A stretch of DNA of 64,000 nt from Paenisporosarcina sp. FSL H8-0542 (GTDB lineage: Bacteria; Bacillota; Bacilli; Bacillales_A; Planococcaceae): contig NZ_CP152050.1 in the NCBI RefSeq assembly GCF_038632915.1, positions 166,001-230,000 of the forward strand, read 5' to 3'. A program made the translations under genes and the position numbers. Of this stretch, positions 19,949 through 27,153 are shown one piece after another (position 1 is the stretch's first letter; every line of letters begins with the position of its first letter). The notes under the pieces are model-generated. The model searched no databases. It saw nothing but the letters and a program-made list of their open reading frames with translations, and was not told the DNA's origin.

Positions 19949-20376
19949 ACAAAGAATATTCACTTCGTCCGGCAGATGTAAAACAATTGAATTCACTGGC
20001 CCTTGCGTATATGGGGGATGCCGTCCTGGAGCAAGCGATTCGTGAACATTTGATTCGTTCAGGACGAGTTAGACCCAATACACTGCATAAAGAAGGAACT
20101 AAATATGTTTCGGCGAAAGCCCAGGCATCCGTGGTGCGTGTGCTACTCCAAGAAAAGTTTTTGACGGAAGATGAAGAAGCGGTGCTAAGACGCGGGCGTA
20201 ATGCCAAGTCTGGCACCATTCCCAAAAATACAGATGTACAAACGTACAAATATAGTACGGCGTTTGAAGCGGTTCTCGGAAGTTTGTACCTATCCGGCAA
20301 CTTCGAACGCGTGAAGGAAATAATCGAAAAAGCTATTACCACTATAGAAGAACCGAAAGGAGAATCGATATCGTGA
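19945..20376 (+). CDS. mrnC: Mini-ribonuclease III
   Basis: RNase III catalytic domain without dsRNA-binding domain; matures 23S rRNA in Bacillus. 143 residues, the same length as B. subtilis MrnC. The signature [13 protein letters not shown] and [26 protein letters not shown] are clear. ATG at 19945 overlaps the cysS stop by 4 nt; no strong ribosome site, consistent with coupling. Confidence 0.95.
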   Translation: MNKEYSLRPADVKQLNSLALAYMGDAVLEQAIREHLIRSGRVRPNTLHKEGTKYVSAKAQASVVRVLLQEKFLTEDEEAVLRRGRNAKSGTIPKNTDVQTYKYSTAFEAVLGSLYLSGNFERVKEIIEKAITTIEEPKGESIS

Positions 20377-21125
20377 CTGAACTTGACAATGAAATCGTAT
20401 CAGGGAAAAATCCAGTGCTGGAGGCCCTTCGCTCCGGGCGAGATATGAACAAAGTATGGGTAGCGGAAGGTGTCAAGAAAGCGGGAATCGCCGAGTTGTT
20501 ACAACTTGCGAAAGAAGCGGGCATCATCGTCCAGTTTGTGCCAAAAAACAAAGTGGACCAATTGACGGACGGAGCCAATCACCAAGGGGTAGCAGCTTCA
20601 GTAGCAGCTTATCGTTATGCAGAAATTGATGAGCTTTTCGAACGTGCTGCTTCACGCAATGAAGATCCATTCTTTTTGATTTTGGATGAGTTGGAAGATC
20701 CACATAACCTGGGTTCTATTTTGCGAACAGCTGATGCGACTGGCGTGCATGGTGTCATTATTCCGAAGCGTCGTGCAGTTGGACTAACTGCAGTCGTGGC
20801 GAAAACATCTACAGGGGCAATTGAGCATGTGCCGGTAGCACGCGTTGGTAATCTAGCACAAACTGTTGAAGATTTGAAAAAGCGTGGCGTGTGGATCGCG
20901 GGAACGGATGCTAAAGGCTCGGCTGATTACCGTCGCATGGATGCGAAATTACCATTGGCAATCATTATAGGCAGTGAAGGAAAAGGAATGAGTCGCTTGC
21001 TGAAAGAGAAGTGCGACTTCCTCTATAACATGCCGATGGTTGGGCGCGTAACGTCGTTAAATGCATCCGTAGCAGCTGCTATCCTGATGTACGAAGTATT
21101 GCGGAACCGCCTGCCGGTTAATTGA
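20373..21125 (+). CDS. rlmB: 23S rRNA (guanosine-2'-O-)-methyltransferase RlmB
   Basis: SPOUT/TrmH-family enzyme that methylates the ribose of a 23S rRNA guanosine. 250 residues; N-terminal substrate-binding domain, then SPOUT motifs [26 protein letters not shown] and [16 protein letters not shown] start overlaps the mrnC stop (GTGA), with AAAGGAG 12 nt upstream. Followed by yacP after 1 nt. Confidence 0.95.
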   Translation: MTELDNEIVSGKNPVLEALRSGRDMNKVWVAEGVKKAGIAELLQLAKEAGIIVQFVPKNKVDQLTDGANHQGVAASVAAYRYAEIDELFERAASRNEDPFFLILDELEDPHNLGSILRTADATGVHGVIIPKRRAVGLTAVVAKTSTGAIEHVPVARVGNLAQTVEDLKKRGVWIAGTDAKGSADYRRMDAKLPLAIIIGSEGKGMSRLLKEKCDFLYNMPMVGRVTSLNASVAAAILMYEVLRNRLPVN

Positions 21126-21126
21126 G

Positions 21127-21636
21127 ATGGACATTTTACTCGTCGATGGCTATAACATTATCGGCGCATGGAAAGAATTGCGTGCATTAAAAACAGACAA
21201 GCTCATTGATGCCAGAGACAGGCTGATTGAAATGATGGCGGAATACAAAGCTTATTCAGGTTGGCGAGTCATTGTAGTGTTTGATGCACATCTCGTACCT
21301 GGGATTGAAAAAAAGAAGAAACAATATGATGTCGAAGTTATTTTCACCAGGGAAAACGAAACTGCGGATGAACGTATTGAAAAATTAACATCACAATTAA
21401 TGACAAGACGTGATCAAGTGCATGTAGCTACATCTGATTTGACGGAACAATGGGTGATTTTCGCACAAGGCGCACTAAGAAAGTCTGCACGAGAACTTGA
21501 AATTGAAATGGAGTTAGTTCAGGAGAATATCACGAAGAAGGTGAAGGCTATCCAGGAGCAGCGCCCGTTTTCCAAAATCCAGCTAAGTAATGAAGTGGCA
21601 GAAATTTTTGAAAAATGGCGCAGAGGGATGAAATGA
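21127..21636 (+). CDS. yacP: NYN-domain ribosome-dependent ribonuclease YacP (Rae1)
   Basis: 169 residues. N-terminal PIN/NYN nuclease fold: DILLVDGYNIIGAWKEL, VVFDAHLVPG, ENETADERIEKL and HVATSDLTEQW carry the conserved acidic residues. The B. subtilis homologue, Rae1, cleaves mRNA in the ribosomal A site. Starts one base after the rlmB stop, so co-transcribed with it. Confidence 0.93.
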   Translation: MDILLVDGYNIIGAWKELRALKTDKLIDARDRLIEMMAEYKAYSGWRVIVVFDAHLVPGIEKKKKQYDVEVIFTRENETADERIEKLTSQLMTRRDQVHVATSDLTEQWVIFAQGALRKSARELEIEMELVQENITKKVKAIQEQRPFSKIQLSNEVAEIFEKWRRGMK

Positions 21637-21640
21637 GTCG

Positions 21641-21670
21641 TTGACGCTCGATTTCCACATCCTGTATACT
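21641..21670 (+). promoter_or_regulatory. Promoter of sigH
   Basis: TTGACG (21641-21646), 18-bp spacer, TATACT (21665-21670). The predicted start near 21677 places the ATG at 21682 almost at the transcript end, which helps fix the sigH start downstream. Confidence 0.75.
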
Positions 21671-21705
21671 AGGGTCAAACTATGCAGACGGCCGAGGTGA
21701 TACTG

Positions 21706-22356
21706 TTGATTAAGAGTGACTATGTACACGTGAAGCTGCACCAATTTGAAGACTTACTAGATGACGAGCTTGTGGAATTGGTCCACACTGGCGATTCTGA
21801 TGCGCTTGACTTTTTAATCACCAAATATCGATCTTTTGTGCGTATGAAAGCCAGGTCTTACTTTTTAATCGGGGCTGATAAAGAAGATATCATTCAAGAA
21901 GGAATGATTGGACTTTACAAAGCGATTCGTGATTTCAGAGGGGACAAGCTCTCATCGTTTCGAGCATTCGCAGAACTTTGTATTACACGTCAAATTATAA
22001 CTGCTATCAAAACAGCTACACGTCAAAAGCATATCCCACTCAATTCATATGTGTCATTGGACAAGCCGATTTTTGATGAAGAATCAGACCGCACACTAAT
22101 GGATGTGATTTCGGGCTCTGCTATTGATGATCCCGAAGAACTGATGATTCACCGTGAAGATTTTGATTACATGGAAGAAAAAATGAGTGAAATTCTGAGC
22201 GAATTGGAGAGGCAAGTACTTGCCTTGTATTTGGATGGACAGTCTTACCATGAAATTTCAGAAGAATTAAATCGTCATGTAAAATCCATAGACAACGCAT
22301 TACAGCGTGTGAAGCGGAAACTTGAACGGCACATTGAAATTGGTGGCGTTCATTGA
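21706..22356 (+). CDS. sigH: RNA polymerase sigma-H factor
   Basis: Sigma-70 family factor of post-exponential phase, competence and early sporulation (Spo0H). 216 residues, near the 218 of B. subtilis. Region 2 (DALDFLITKYRSFVRMKARSY, EDIIQEGMIGLYKAI) and region 4 (LERQVLALYLDGQSYHEI, HVKSIDNALQRVKRKL) are complete. Start set at TTG 21706 with GAGGTGA 6 nt upstream; ATG 21682 has no ribosome site and lies about 5 nt from the predicted transcript start. Confidence 0.93.
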   Translation: MIKSDYVHVKLHQFEDLLDDELVELVHTGDSDALDFLITKYRSFVRMKARSYFLIGADKEDIIQEGMIGLYKAIRDFRGDKLSSFRAFAELCITRQIITAIKTATRQKHIPLNSYVSLDKPIFDEESDRTLMDVISGSAIDDPEELMIHREDFDYMEEKMSEILSELERQVLALYLDGQSYHEISEELNRHVKSIDNALQRVKRKLERHIEIGGVH

Positions 22357-22376
22357 AATCTTCACCTGGGCGTTTG

Positions 22377-22405
22377 TTGACAGTCTAAACCGTAGGTGAT
22401 AGTCT
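22377..22405 (+). promoter_or_regulatory. Candidate promoter of rpmG-secE-nusG
   Basis: TTGACA (22377-22382), 17-bp spacer, TAGTCT (22400-22405), 36 bp before rpmG. Confidence 0.55.
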
Positions 22406-22440
22406 TTAAAAAGACAAATGCTGACTTAAAAGGTGATAAA

Positions 22441-22590
22441 ATGGCTAATAAAGTCGTCTTAAGCTGTGTGCAATGTGGTTCGCGAAACTATACAGTTCCT
22501 GCTTCAAAAGAAGGATCGAGTGAGCGTCTGGAACTGAAAAAGTATTGCTCCCATTGCAAAGCGCATACGGTTCATAAGCAAACGTTGTAA
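22441..22590 (+). CDS. rpmG: 50S ribosomal protein L33 (zinc-binding form)
   Basis: 49 residues with CVQC and CSHC motifs, the Cys4 (C+) L33 form. ATG 22441 follows AAAGGTGAT; an in-frame upstream start lacks a ribosome site. Standard neighbour of secE and nusG. Confidence 0.95.
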   Translation: MANKVVLSCVQCGSRNYTVPASKEGSSERLELKKYCSHCKAHTVHKQTL

Positions 22591-22631
22591 ATATAGACAT
22601 AGATAATTTTTACTCGGAGGGTTAAATCAGA

Positions 22632-22817
22632 ATGACTAATATCAGTGGTTTCTTTGGTAATGTTGTCTCGGAAATGAGAAAAGTTAGTTGGCCTAAACGT
22701 AAGGAAATGACTCGTTATACAGTCATTGTACTTTCAACGGTCGTAATTATGGCAGTATTTTTCGCAGTCGTTGACCTAGGAATTTCACAAGCGTTTCGCT
22801 GGTTCCTTAAACTGTAA
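22632..22817 (+). CDS. secE: Protein translocase subunit SecE
   Basis: 61 residues, the short single-membrane-span form. Conserved cytosolic segment EMRKVSWPKRKEM, then one hydrophobic helix (VIVLSTVVIMAVFFAVVDL). Partner of SecY in the translocon. GGAGGG lies 10 nt before the ATG. Confidence 0.95.
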   Translation: MTNISGFFGNVVSEMRKVSWPKRKEMTRYTVIVLSTVVIMAVFFAVVDLGISQAFRWFLKL

Positions 22818-22848
22818 TTTGATAACAGATAGCACTTGTGGAGAATAG

Positions 22849-22876
22849 CCCGTCAGAAACTTAGAACGGGTTTTTT
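22849..22876 (+). terminator. Terminator-like hairpin between secE and nusG
   Basis: CCCGT pairs with ACGGG across a 12-nt loop and TTTTTT follows. Short stem; if active, it would limit nusG expression from upstream. Confidence 0.5.
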
Positions 22877-22921
22877 CATTTGTCTAAGAAATGGAGGGAC
22901 GGACGAACAGTCCTGCTACTT

Positions 22922-23455
22922 ATGGAAAAGAATTGGTATGTTGTTCACACGTATTCTGGATACGAGAACAAAGTAAAAGCAAATCTTGAAAAGCGTGTTG
23001 AAACGATGGGTATGTCCGATCTGATCTTCCGCGTCATTATCCCGGAAGAGCAAGAAACGGATTTTAAAGATGGTAAAAAACGTACAGTTATGCGTAAAAC
23101 ATTCCCTGGGTATGTTTTAGTTGAACTTGTGATGACAGACGATTCTTGGTATGTCGTGCGAAATACTCCAGGCGTTACTGGATTTATCGGTTCTTCAGGT
23201 GGTGGAGCAAAACCGACACCATTATTGCCGGAAGAAGTAGAATTCATCCTGAAACAAATGGGCATGACAGAGCGCAAAATTGAAGCGCAATACACGGTTG
23301 GGGAAATGGTTGAAGTTCTTGAAGGACCATTTGCACACTTCCAAGGTAAAGTGGAAGAGATTGATGATGCAAAAGGTAAGTTGAAAGTTTCTGTTGATAT
23401 GTTTGGACGCGAAACGAAAATGGAACTTGACTACGACCAAGTTATTAAAATGTAA
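22922..23455 (+). CDS. nusG: Transcription termination/antitermination factor NusG
   Basis: 177 residues, identical in length to B. subtilis NusG. N-terminal NGN domain (KNWYVVHTYSGYENKVKANL, FPGYVLVE, VRNTPGVTGFIG) and C-terminal KOW domain (VEVLEGPFAHFQGKVEEID). Start set by homology at ATG 22922. GGAGGG is 25 nt upstream, with a possible GGAC-gaaca-GTCC hairpin in between; a TTG at 22880 has no ribosome site. Confidence 0.95.
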   Translation: MEKNWYVVHTYSGYENKVKANLEKRVETMGMSDLIFRVIIPEEQETDFKDGKKRTVMRKTFPGYVLVELVMTDDSWYVVRNTPGVTGFIGSSGGGAKPTPLLPEEVEFILKQMGMTERKIEAQYTVGEMVEVLEGPFAHFQGKVEEIDDAKGKLKVSVDMFGRETKMELDYDQVIKM

Positions 23456-23470
23456 TTAGAAAAGTGAAAA

Positions 23471-23593
23471 CGCCACTCGATGCGAAAGCTAGCTTTCGCT
23501 AGATTAGGGGAAGGAAGGCTAAATTCCCGACATCGTGTCGGAACGCCTTCATGACCCACATCCTGTGGCCCTAAGCTTAGGTGAGAGCTGGCG
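23471..23593 (+). repeat. Cloverleaf-like palindromic element
   Basis: Outer arms CGCCA (23471-23475) and TGGCG (23589-23593) enclose an 18-bp palindrome (23482-23499), CCGAC-atcgt-GTCGG (23527-23541), CCAC-atcct-GTGG (23556-23568) and CTAAGCTTAG (23571-23580). Could be a mobile palindromic repeat or a folded RNA; only one copy is in this window. Confidence 0.55.
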
Positions 23594-23673
23594 CTTGCAA
23601 CTAGACATTAGCAATCTTGAATGGAAAAAAAGCATTTAAAATCTAGTTCATAGAACCTTTTTCCAAAAGCTAC

Positions 23674-23702
23674 TTGCTTAAGTTTTGGAAAAATGGTATT
23701 AT
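23674..23702 (+). promoter_or_regulatory. Promoter of rplK-rplA
   Basis: TTGCTT (23674-23679), 17-bp spacer, TATTAT (23697-23702). Confidence 0.65.
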
Positions 23703-23832
23703 TTCAAAGGTCAGACTGAAATAGTGTAGTCTGCGAAAATTTTAGCTTATGCTCAGCTAGTAGCTGACAGACAGATATTGAGTGGGAGGGGCAACCCAAT
23801 TACCACATCACGGACTTAAGGAGGTGTGTCTC

Positions 23833-24258
23833 GTGGCTAAAAAAGTTGTTAAGGTAGTAAAATTACAAATTCCTGCTGGTAAAGCAAATCCAGCACCGCC
23901 GGTTGGTCCAGCATTGGGTCAAGCAGGTGTTAATATCATGGGATTCTGTAAAGAATTCAACGCACGTACGGCAGATCAAGCTGGACTAATTATCCCTGTT
24001 GAAATTTCTGTATTTGAAGACCGTTCATTTACATTCATTACAAAAACTCCACCTGCAGCAGTATTACTTAAAGTGGCGGCTGGTATCCAGTCAGGTTCTG
24101 GTGAACCAAACCGCAAAAAAGTTGCTACGGTGAAGCGTGATAAAGTTCGCGAAATCGCTGAACAAAAAATGCCAGACCTAAACGCAGCATCAGTTGAAGC
24201 AGCTATGTTGATGGTTGAAGGTACTGCGCGCAGCATGGGTATCGTCATCGAAGACTAA
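23833..24258 (+). CDS. rplK: 50S ribosomal protein L11
   Basis: 141 residues; binds 23S rRNA in the GTPase-associated centre. N-terminal [26 protein letters not shown] is typical, with the proline-rich thiostrepton-site helix. Start is GTG 23833, 7 nt after AGGAGGTG; the longer upstream frame is not conserved. Confidence 0.97.
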   Translation: MAKKVVKVVKLQIPAGKANPAPPVGPALGQAGVNIMGFCKEFNARTADQAGLIIPVEISVFEDRSFTFITKTPPAAVLLKVAAGIQSGSGEPNRKKVATVKRDKVREIAEQKMPDLNAASVEAAMLMVEGTARSMGIVIED

Positions 24259-24290
24259 TCCCTGCACTTGATGATGCATTAGTTTTTGGG

Positions 24291-24321
24291 GGGTTGCGGA
24301 TGTCTATAAGACACGCAACCC
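24291..24321 (+). promoter_or_regulatory. Hairpin in the rplK-rplA spacer
   Basis: GGGTTGCG (24291-24298) pairs with CGCAACCC (24314-24321), with an inner GTCT/AGAC stem. No T-run follows. Possible L1 regulatory site or processing signal. Confidence 0.4.
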
Positions 24322-24375
24322 TTATTCGTGGGAGGTTTATTCCGCTAAAACCACAATCAAGGAGGACATTTTACA

Positions 24376-25077
24376 ATGGCTAAAAAAGGTAAAAAGTTGC
24401 AAGATGCAGCGAAATTGGTAGACCGTACTAAATTGTACGCAGCTCAAGAGGCAATCGAACTTGCTAAAAAAACGAGCACTGTTAACTTTGACGCAACAGT
24501 TGAAGTGGCATTCAAATTAGGAATCGACACACGTAAAAATGACCAACAAATCCGTGGAGCAGTAGTACTTCCAAACGGAACTGGTAAAACTCAACGTGTA
24601 TTAGTTTTCGCTAAAGGCGAAAAATTAAAAGAAGCAGAAGCTGCTGGCGCTGACTTTGTTGGCGATACAGAGTTCATTAACAAAATCCAACAAGGATGGT
24701 TTGACTTCGATGTAATCGTAGCTACTCCTGACATGATGGGTGAAGTTGGTAAATTAGGTCGCGTTTTAGGACCAAAAGGCTTAATGCCAAACCCTAAAAC
24801 TGGTACTGTAACATTCGACGTAACTAAAGCGATCGAAGAAATCAAGGCTGGTAAAGTTGAGTACCGTGCTGACAAAGCTGGTATTATCCATGCACCAATC
24901 GGTAAAGTTTCTTTCGACGACAACAAGTTAGTTGAAAACTTCTTGGCAGTATTTGATGTAGTTCAAAAAGCTAAGCCTGCGGCAGCTAAAGGAACTTACA
25001 TGAAATCAGTTAACGTTACAACTACAATGGGTCCATCTGTAAAAGTGGATTCTTCTAGCGTAAAAGTTAACAAATAA
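24376..25077 (+). CDS. rplA: 50S ribosomal protein L1
   Basis: 233 residues; forms the L1 stalk and is a translational repressor in other bacteria. [19 protein letters not shown] and [14 protein letters not shown] are family hallmarks. AAGGAGGAC upstream. Co-transcribed with rplK; the rplJ promoter lies directly after its stop. Confidence 0.97.
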   Translation: MAKKGKKLQDAAKLVDRTKLYAAQEAIELAKKTSTVNFDATVEVAFKLGIDTRKNDQQIRGAVVLPNGTGKTQRVLVFAKGEKLKEAEAAGADFVGDTEFINKIQQGWFDFDVIVATPDMMGEVGKLGRVLGPKGLMPNPKTGTVTFDVTKAIEEIKAGKVEYRADKAGIIHAPIGKVSFDDNKLVENFLAVFDVVQKAKPAAAKGTYMKSVNVTTTMGPSVKVDSSSVKVNK

Positions 25078-25079
25078 GG

Positions 25080-25108
25080 TTGACAGTTTAAAGTCTATCT
25101 GTTAAGAT
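25080..25108 (+). promoter_or_regulatory. Promoter of rplJ-rplL
   Basis: TTGACA (25080-25085), 17-bp spacer, TAAGAT (25103-25108), beginning 3 nt after the rplA stop. Confidence 0.85.
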
Positions 25109-25109
25109 G

Positions 25110-25254
25110 ACTTTTGTTGTAAATAAATTATTTGTACCGTAGACAGTAGGGGCGACTTGTCGCATAATGATCCTACCGAGGACATGCATTCAGATTCTTT
25201 TTAAGATGACGTTTCAGCCCCTGTGTCTATATAGATCCAGGGGCTTTTCTTTTG
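25110..25254 (+). promoter_or_regulatory. L10 autoregulatory leader with attenuator
   Basis: About 145-nt leader in the position of the L10 leader of Firmicutes, in which the L10(L12)4 complex binds RNA and favours termination. It ends in a strong terminator, AGCCCCTG with CAGGGGCT (25216-25245) then TTTTCTTTT. The L10-binding fold was not traced base by base. Confidence 0.8.
25216..25254 (+). terminator. Attenuator terminator in the rplJ leader
   Basis: 8-bp GC-rich stem with a 14-nt loop, followed by TTTTCTTTT. Confidence 0.85.
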
Positions 25255-25291
25255 GCGGTATAAATGACTCATTCTATTAGGAGGTGTCCAG

Positions 25292-25792
25292 ATGAGCAGA
25301 GCAATCGAAGCTAAAAAAGTTCGTGTTGAAGAAATTACTGAAAAGTTCCAAACAGCAGCAACTGCAGTAGTAGTTGACTACCGTGGCTTGAGTGTTTCTC
25401 AAGTAACTGAACTTCGTAAACAACTTCGTGAAGCTGGCGTTGAATTCAAAGTGTATAAAAACACAATGACTCGCCGTGCAGTTGAAGTTGCTGGTCTTGA
25501 AGGCTTGAACGAAAGTCTTACAGGTCCAAACGCAATTGCGTTTTCAACAGAAGACGTAGTAGCGCCAGCGAAAATCCTTAACGATTTCGCTAAAAAGAAC
25601 GAGAACCTTGAAATCAAAGCTGGTGTGATCGAAGGTGCAATCGCAACTGCTGAAGATATTAAAGCACTTGCAGAACTTCCTTCTCGCGAAGGTTTGTTGT
25701 CAATGCTACTCAGCGTTCTACAAGCTCCAATGCGCAACTTCGCGCTTGCAACAAAAGCTGTTGCAGAACAAAAAGAAGAGCAAGGCGCGTAA
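25292..25792 (+). CDS. rplJ: 50S ribosomal protein L10
   Basis: 166 residues; base of the L12 stalk. N-terminal [20 protein letters not shown] and the C-terminal helix ([20 protein letters not shown]) that binds L12 dimers. Translated from ATG after AGGAGGTG and regulated by the upstream leader. Confidence 0.97.
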   Translation: MSRAIEAKKVRVEEITEKFQTAATAVVVDYRGLSVSQVTELRKQLREAGVEFKVYKNTMTRRAVEVAGLEGLNESLTGPNAIAFSTEDVVAPAKILNDFAKKNENLEIKAGVIEGAIATAEDIKALAELPSREGLLSMLLSVLQAPMRNFALATKAVAEQKEEQGA

Positions 25793-25867
25793 TTCGTTAC
25801 AAGGCTTAGCTGTTTAAACCCGGGTATAACCCAAACAAAAAAATATTCCTATTAGGAGGAACATACA

Positions 25868-26230
25868 ATGAACAACACTCAAATCCTTGAAGCAATCAAA
25901 GGTATGACAGTTCTTGAATTAAACGACTTAGTAAAAGCAATCGAAGAAGAATTCGGCGTTACAGCTGCTGCACCAATGGCTATGGCTGCTGGTGGCGGTG
26001 CTGCTGCTGAAGAAGAAAAAACTGAATTTGATGTAATCCTTAACTCTGCAGGAGATCAAAAAATCAAAGTAATCAAAGTGGTTCGTGAAATCACTGGATT
26101 AGGTCTTAAAGAAGCTAAAGAAGTTGTAGATAACGCTCCTAAAGCTCTTAAAGAAGGCGTAACTAAAGAAGAATCAGAAGAAATCAAAGCTAAACTTGAA
26201 GAAGTTGGCGCTTCAGTAGAAGTTAAATAA
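25868..26230 (+). CDS. rplL: 50S ribosomal protein L7/L12
   Basis: 120 residues: N-terminal dimerisation domain, Ala/Gly-rich hinge ([18 protein letters not shown]) and the factor-binding C-terminal domain ([20 protein letters not shown]). Pairs with L10; TAGGAGGA upstream. Followed by a terminator. Confidence 0.98.
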   Translation: MNNTQILEAIKGMTVLELNDLVKAIEEEFGVTAAAPMAMAAGGGAAAEEEKTEFDVILNSAGDQKIKVIKVVREITGLGLKEAKEVVDNAPKALKEGVTKEESEEIKAKLEEVGASVEVK

Positions 26231-26251
26231 TTTCTTTTAATAAGTAATGGA

Positions 26252-26281
26252 AAGCTCGTCAGTTAACGGCGGGCTTTTTCT
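26252..26281 (+). terminator. Terminator after rplL
   Basis: AGCTCGTC pairs (with G-U pairs) with GGCGGGCT, loop AGTTAAC, then TTTTTC. It lies inside the spacer before the methyltransferase gene. Confidence 0.8.
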
Positions 26282-26312
26282 TCATTTCATCAACAGGTTG
26301 GAGGGTGCCCGA

Positions 26313-26918
26313 ATGGCTGATCATTATTATTCAAAAAAACCTCAAACTGAAAGTAAGCCTAAGTCATGGAGTTTTACACTGCGTGGTGAGCTGTTTCATT
26401 TTGAAACGGATACGGGTGTTTTCAGTAAAAGCGAAGTAGATTTTGGGTCCCGTGTTTTAATTGATGCGTTTGTAATGCCTGCGACTGAAGGACCTGTGCT
26501 TGATGTAGGGTGTGGGTATGGACCAATTGGTTTATCCATCGCTAAAACTGAGGCAGATCGTACAATTCACATGGTGGACATCAACGAACGTGCAGTGCAA
26601 CTTTCGCGTAAAAATGCGGAGGGTAACGGGGTACAAAATGTACGAATCTATGAAAGTGACGGGTTAACCGACGTTACGGAAACTGACTTTGCTGCAATAT
26701 TAACAAACCCGCCGATCCGTGCTGGAAAACAAACGATTTTTCGTTTTTATTTAGATGCCTATGCGAAATTGCGTGTGGGTGGAGAGTTGTGGGTTGTCAT
26801 TCAGAAGAAACAAGGAGCTCCGTCAACTTTCGATCGATTAGAAGGAATTTTCGGTCAAGTTGAAGTGATCGATAAGGTAAGAGGTTACTGGATCATTAAG
26901 GCTGAGAAAGTCAAATGA
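26313..26918 (+). CDS. RsmC-like class I methyltransferase
   Basis: 201 residues, the length of B. subtilis YbxB, found at the same place between rplL and rpoB. SAM motif I LDVGCGYGPIGLS, acidic strand end HMVDINERAV and the NPPI motif of guanine-N2 methyltransferases, suggesting 16S rRNA as substrate. Start ATG 26313 with GGAGGG 7 nt before; the longer frame from 26247 runs through the rplL terminator. Confidence 0.9.
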   Translation: MADHYYSKKPQTESKPKSWSFTLRGELFHFETDTGVFSKSEVDFGSRVLIDAFVMPATEGPVLDVGCGYGPIGLSIAKTEADRTIHMVDINERAVQLSRKNAEGNGVQNVRIYESDGLTDVTETDFAAILTNPPIRAGKQTIFRFYLDAYAKLRVGGELWVVIQKKQGAPSTFDRLEGIFGQVEVIDKVRGYWIIKAEKVK

Positions 26919-26926
26919 TTATTGAC

Positions 26927-26955
26927 TTGACAAAATCGCTATGATATTATAATAA
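26927..26955 (+). promoter_or_regulatory. Promoter of rpoB-rpoC
   Basis: TTGACA (26927-26932) with TAATAA at 17 bp (26950-26955) or TATAAT at 15 bp (26948-26953). Gives a leader of about 190 nt before rpoB. Confidence 0.7.
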
Positions 26956-26956
26956 A

Positions 26957-27121
26957 ATGCAAAAATATTATTTTGCGGTCGTATGCCCTTTTGTATAAAG
27001 GTGTTTTGCGAGTGGGTATACTTACCAAGAATAAATTTAGTTAACCGAAAATGAGCTCTTATAGAACTCGTTTTCTTTTTGTCTTTTCGACATCATACAC
27101 TAAATATGGTGTGCCGAAAAG
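26957..27121 (+). promoter_or_regulatory. Structured rpoB leader
   Basis: Hairpins GCAAAA/TTTTGC (about 26959-26975), GTATGCCC/GGGTATAC (26981-26988 with 27014-27021), a terminator-like stem (27048-27074) and CTTTTCG/CGAAAAG (27083-27089 with 27115-27121), the last starting in the U-rich tract of the terminator. Confidence 0.5.
27048..27085 (+). terminator. Terminator-like hairpin in the rpoB leader
   Basis: AAAATGAG pairs with CTCGTTTT (8 bp, one G-U; extendable), then CTTTTTGTCTTTT. Lies about 70 nt before the rpoB start. Confidence 0.6.
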
Positions 27122-27153
27122 TCCTAATATTGCTTTATTGAGGGGTGAATGAG

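Larger units (their letters stand above)
23456..23832 (+). other. 377-bp intergenic region nusG-rplK
   Basis: No gene. Holds a palindrome-rich foldable element (23471-23593) and the rplK promoter (23674-23702) with a leader of about 120 nt. Confidence 0.75.
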
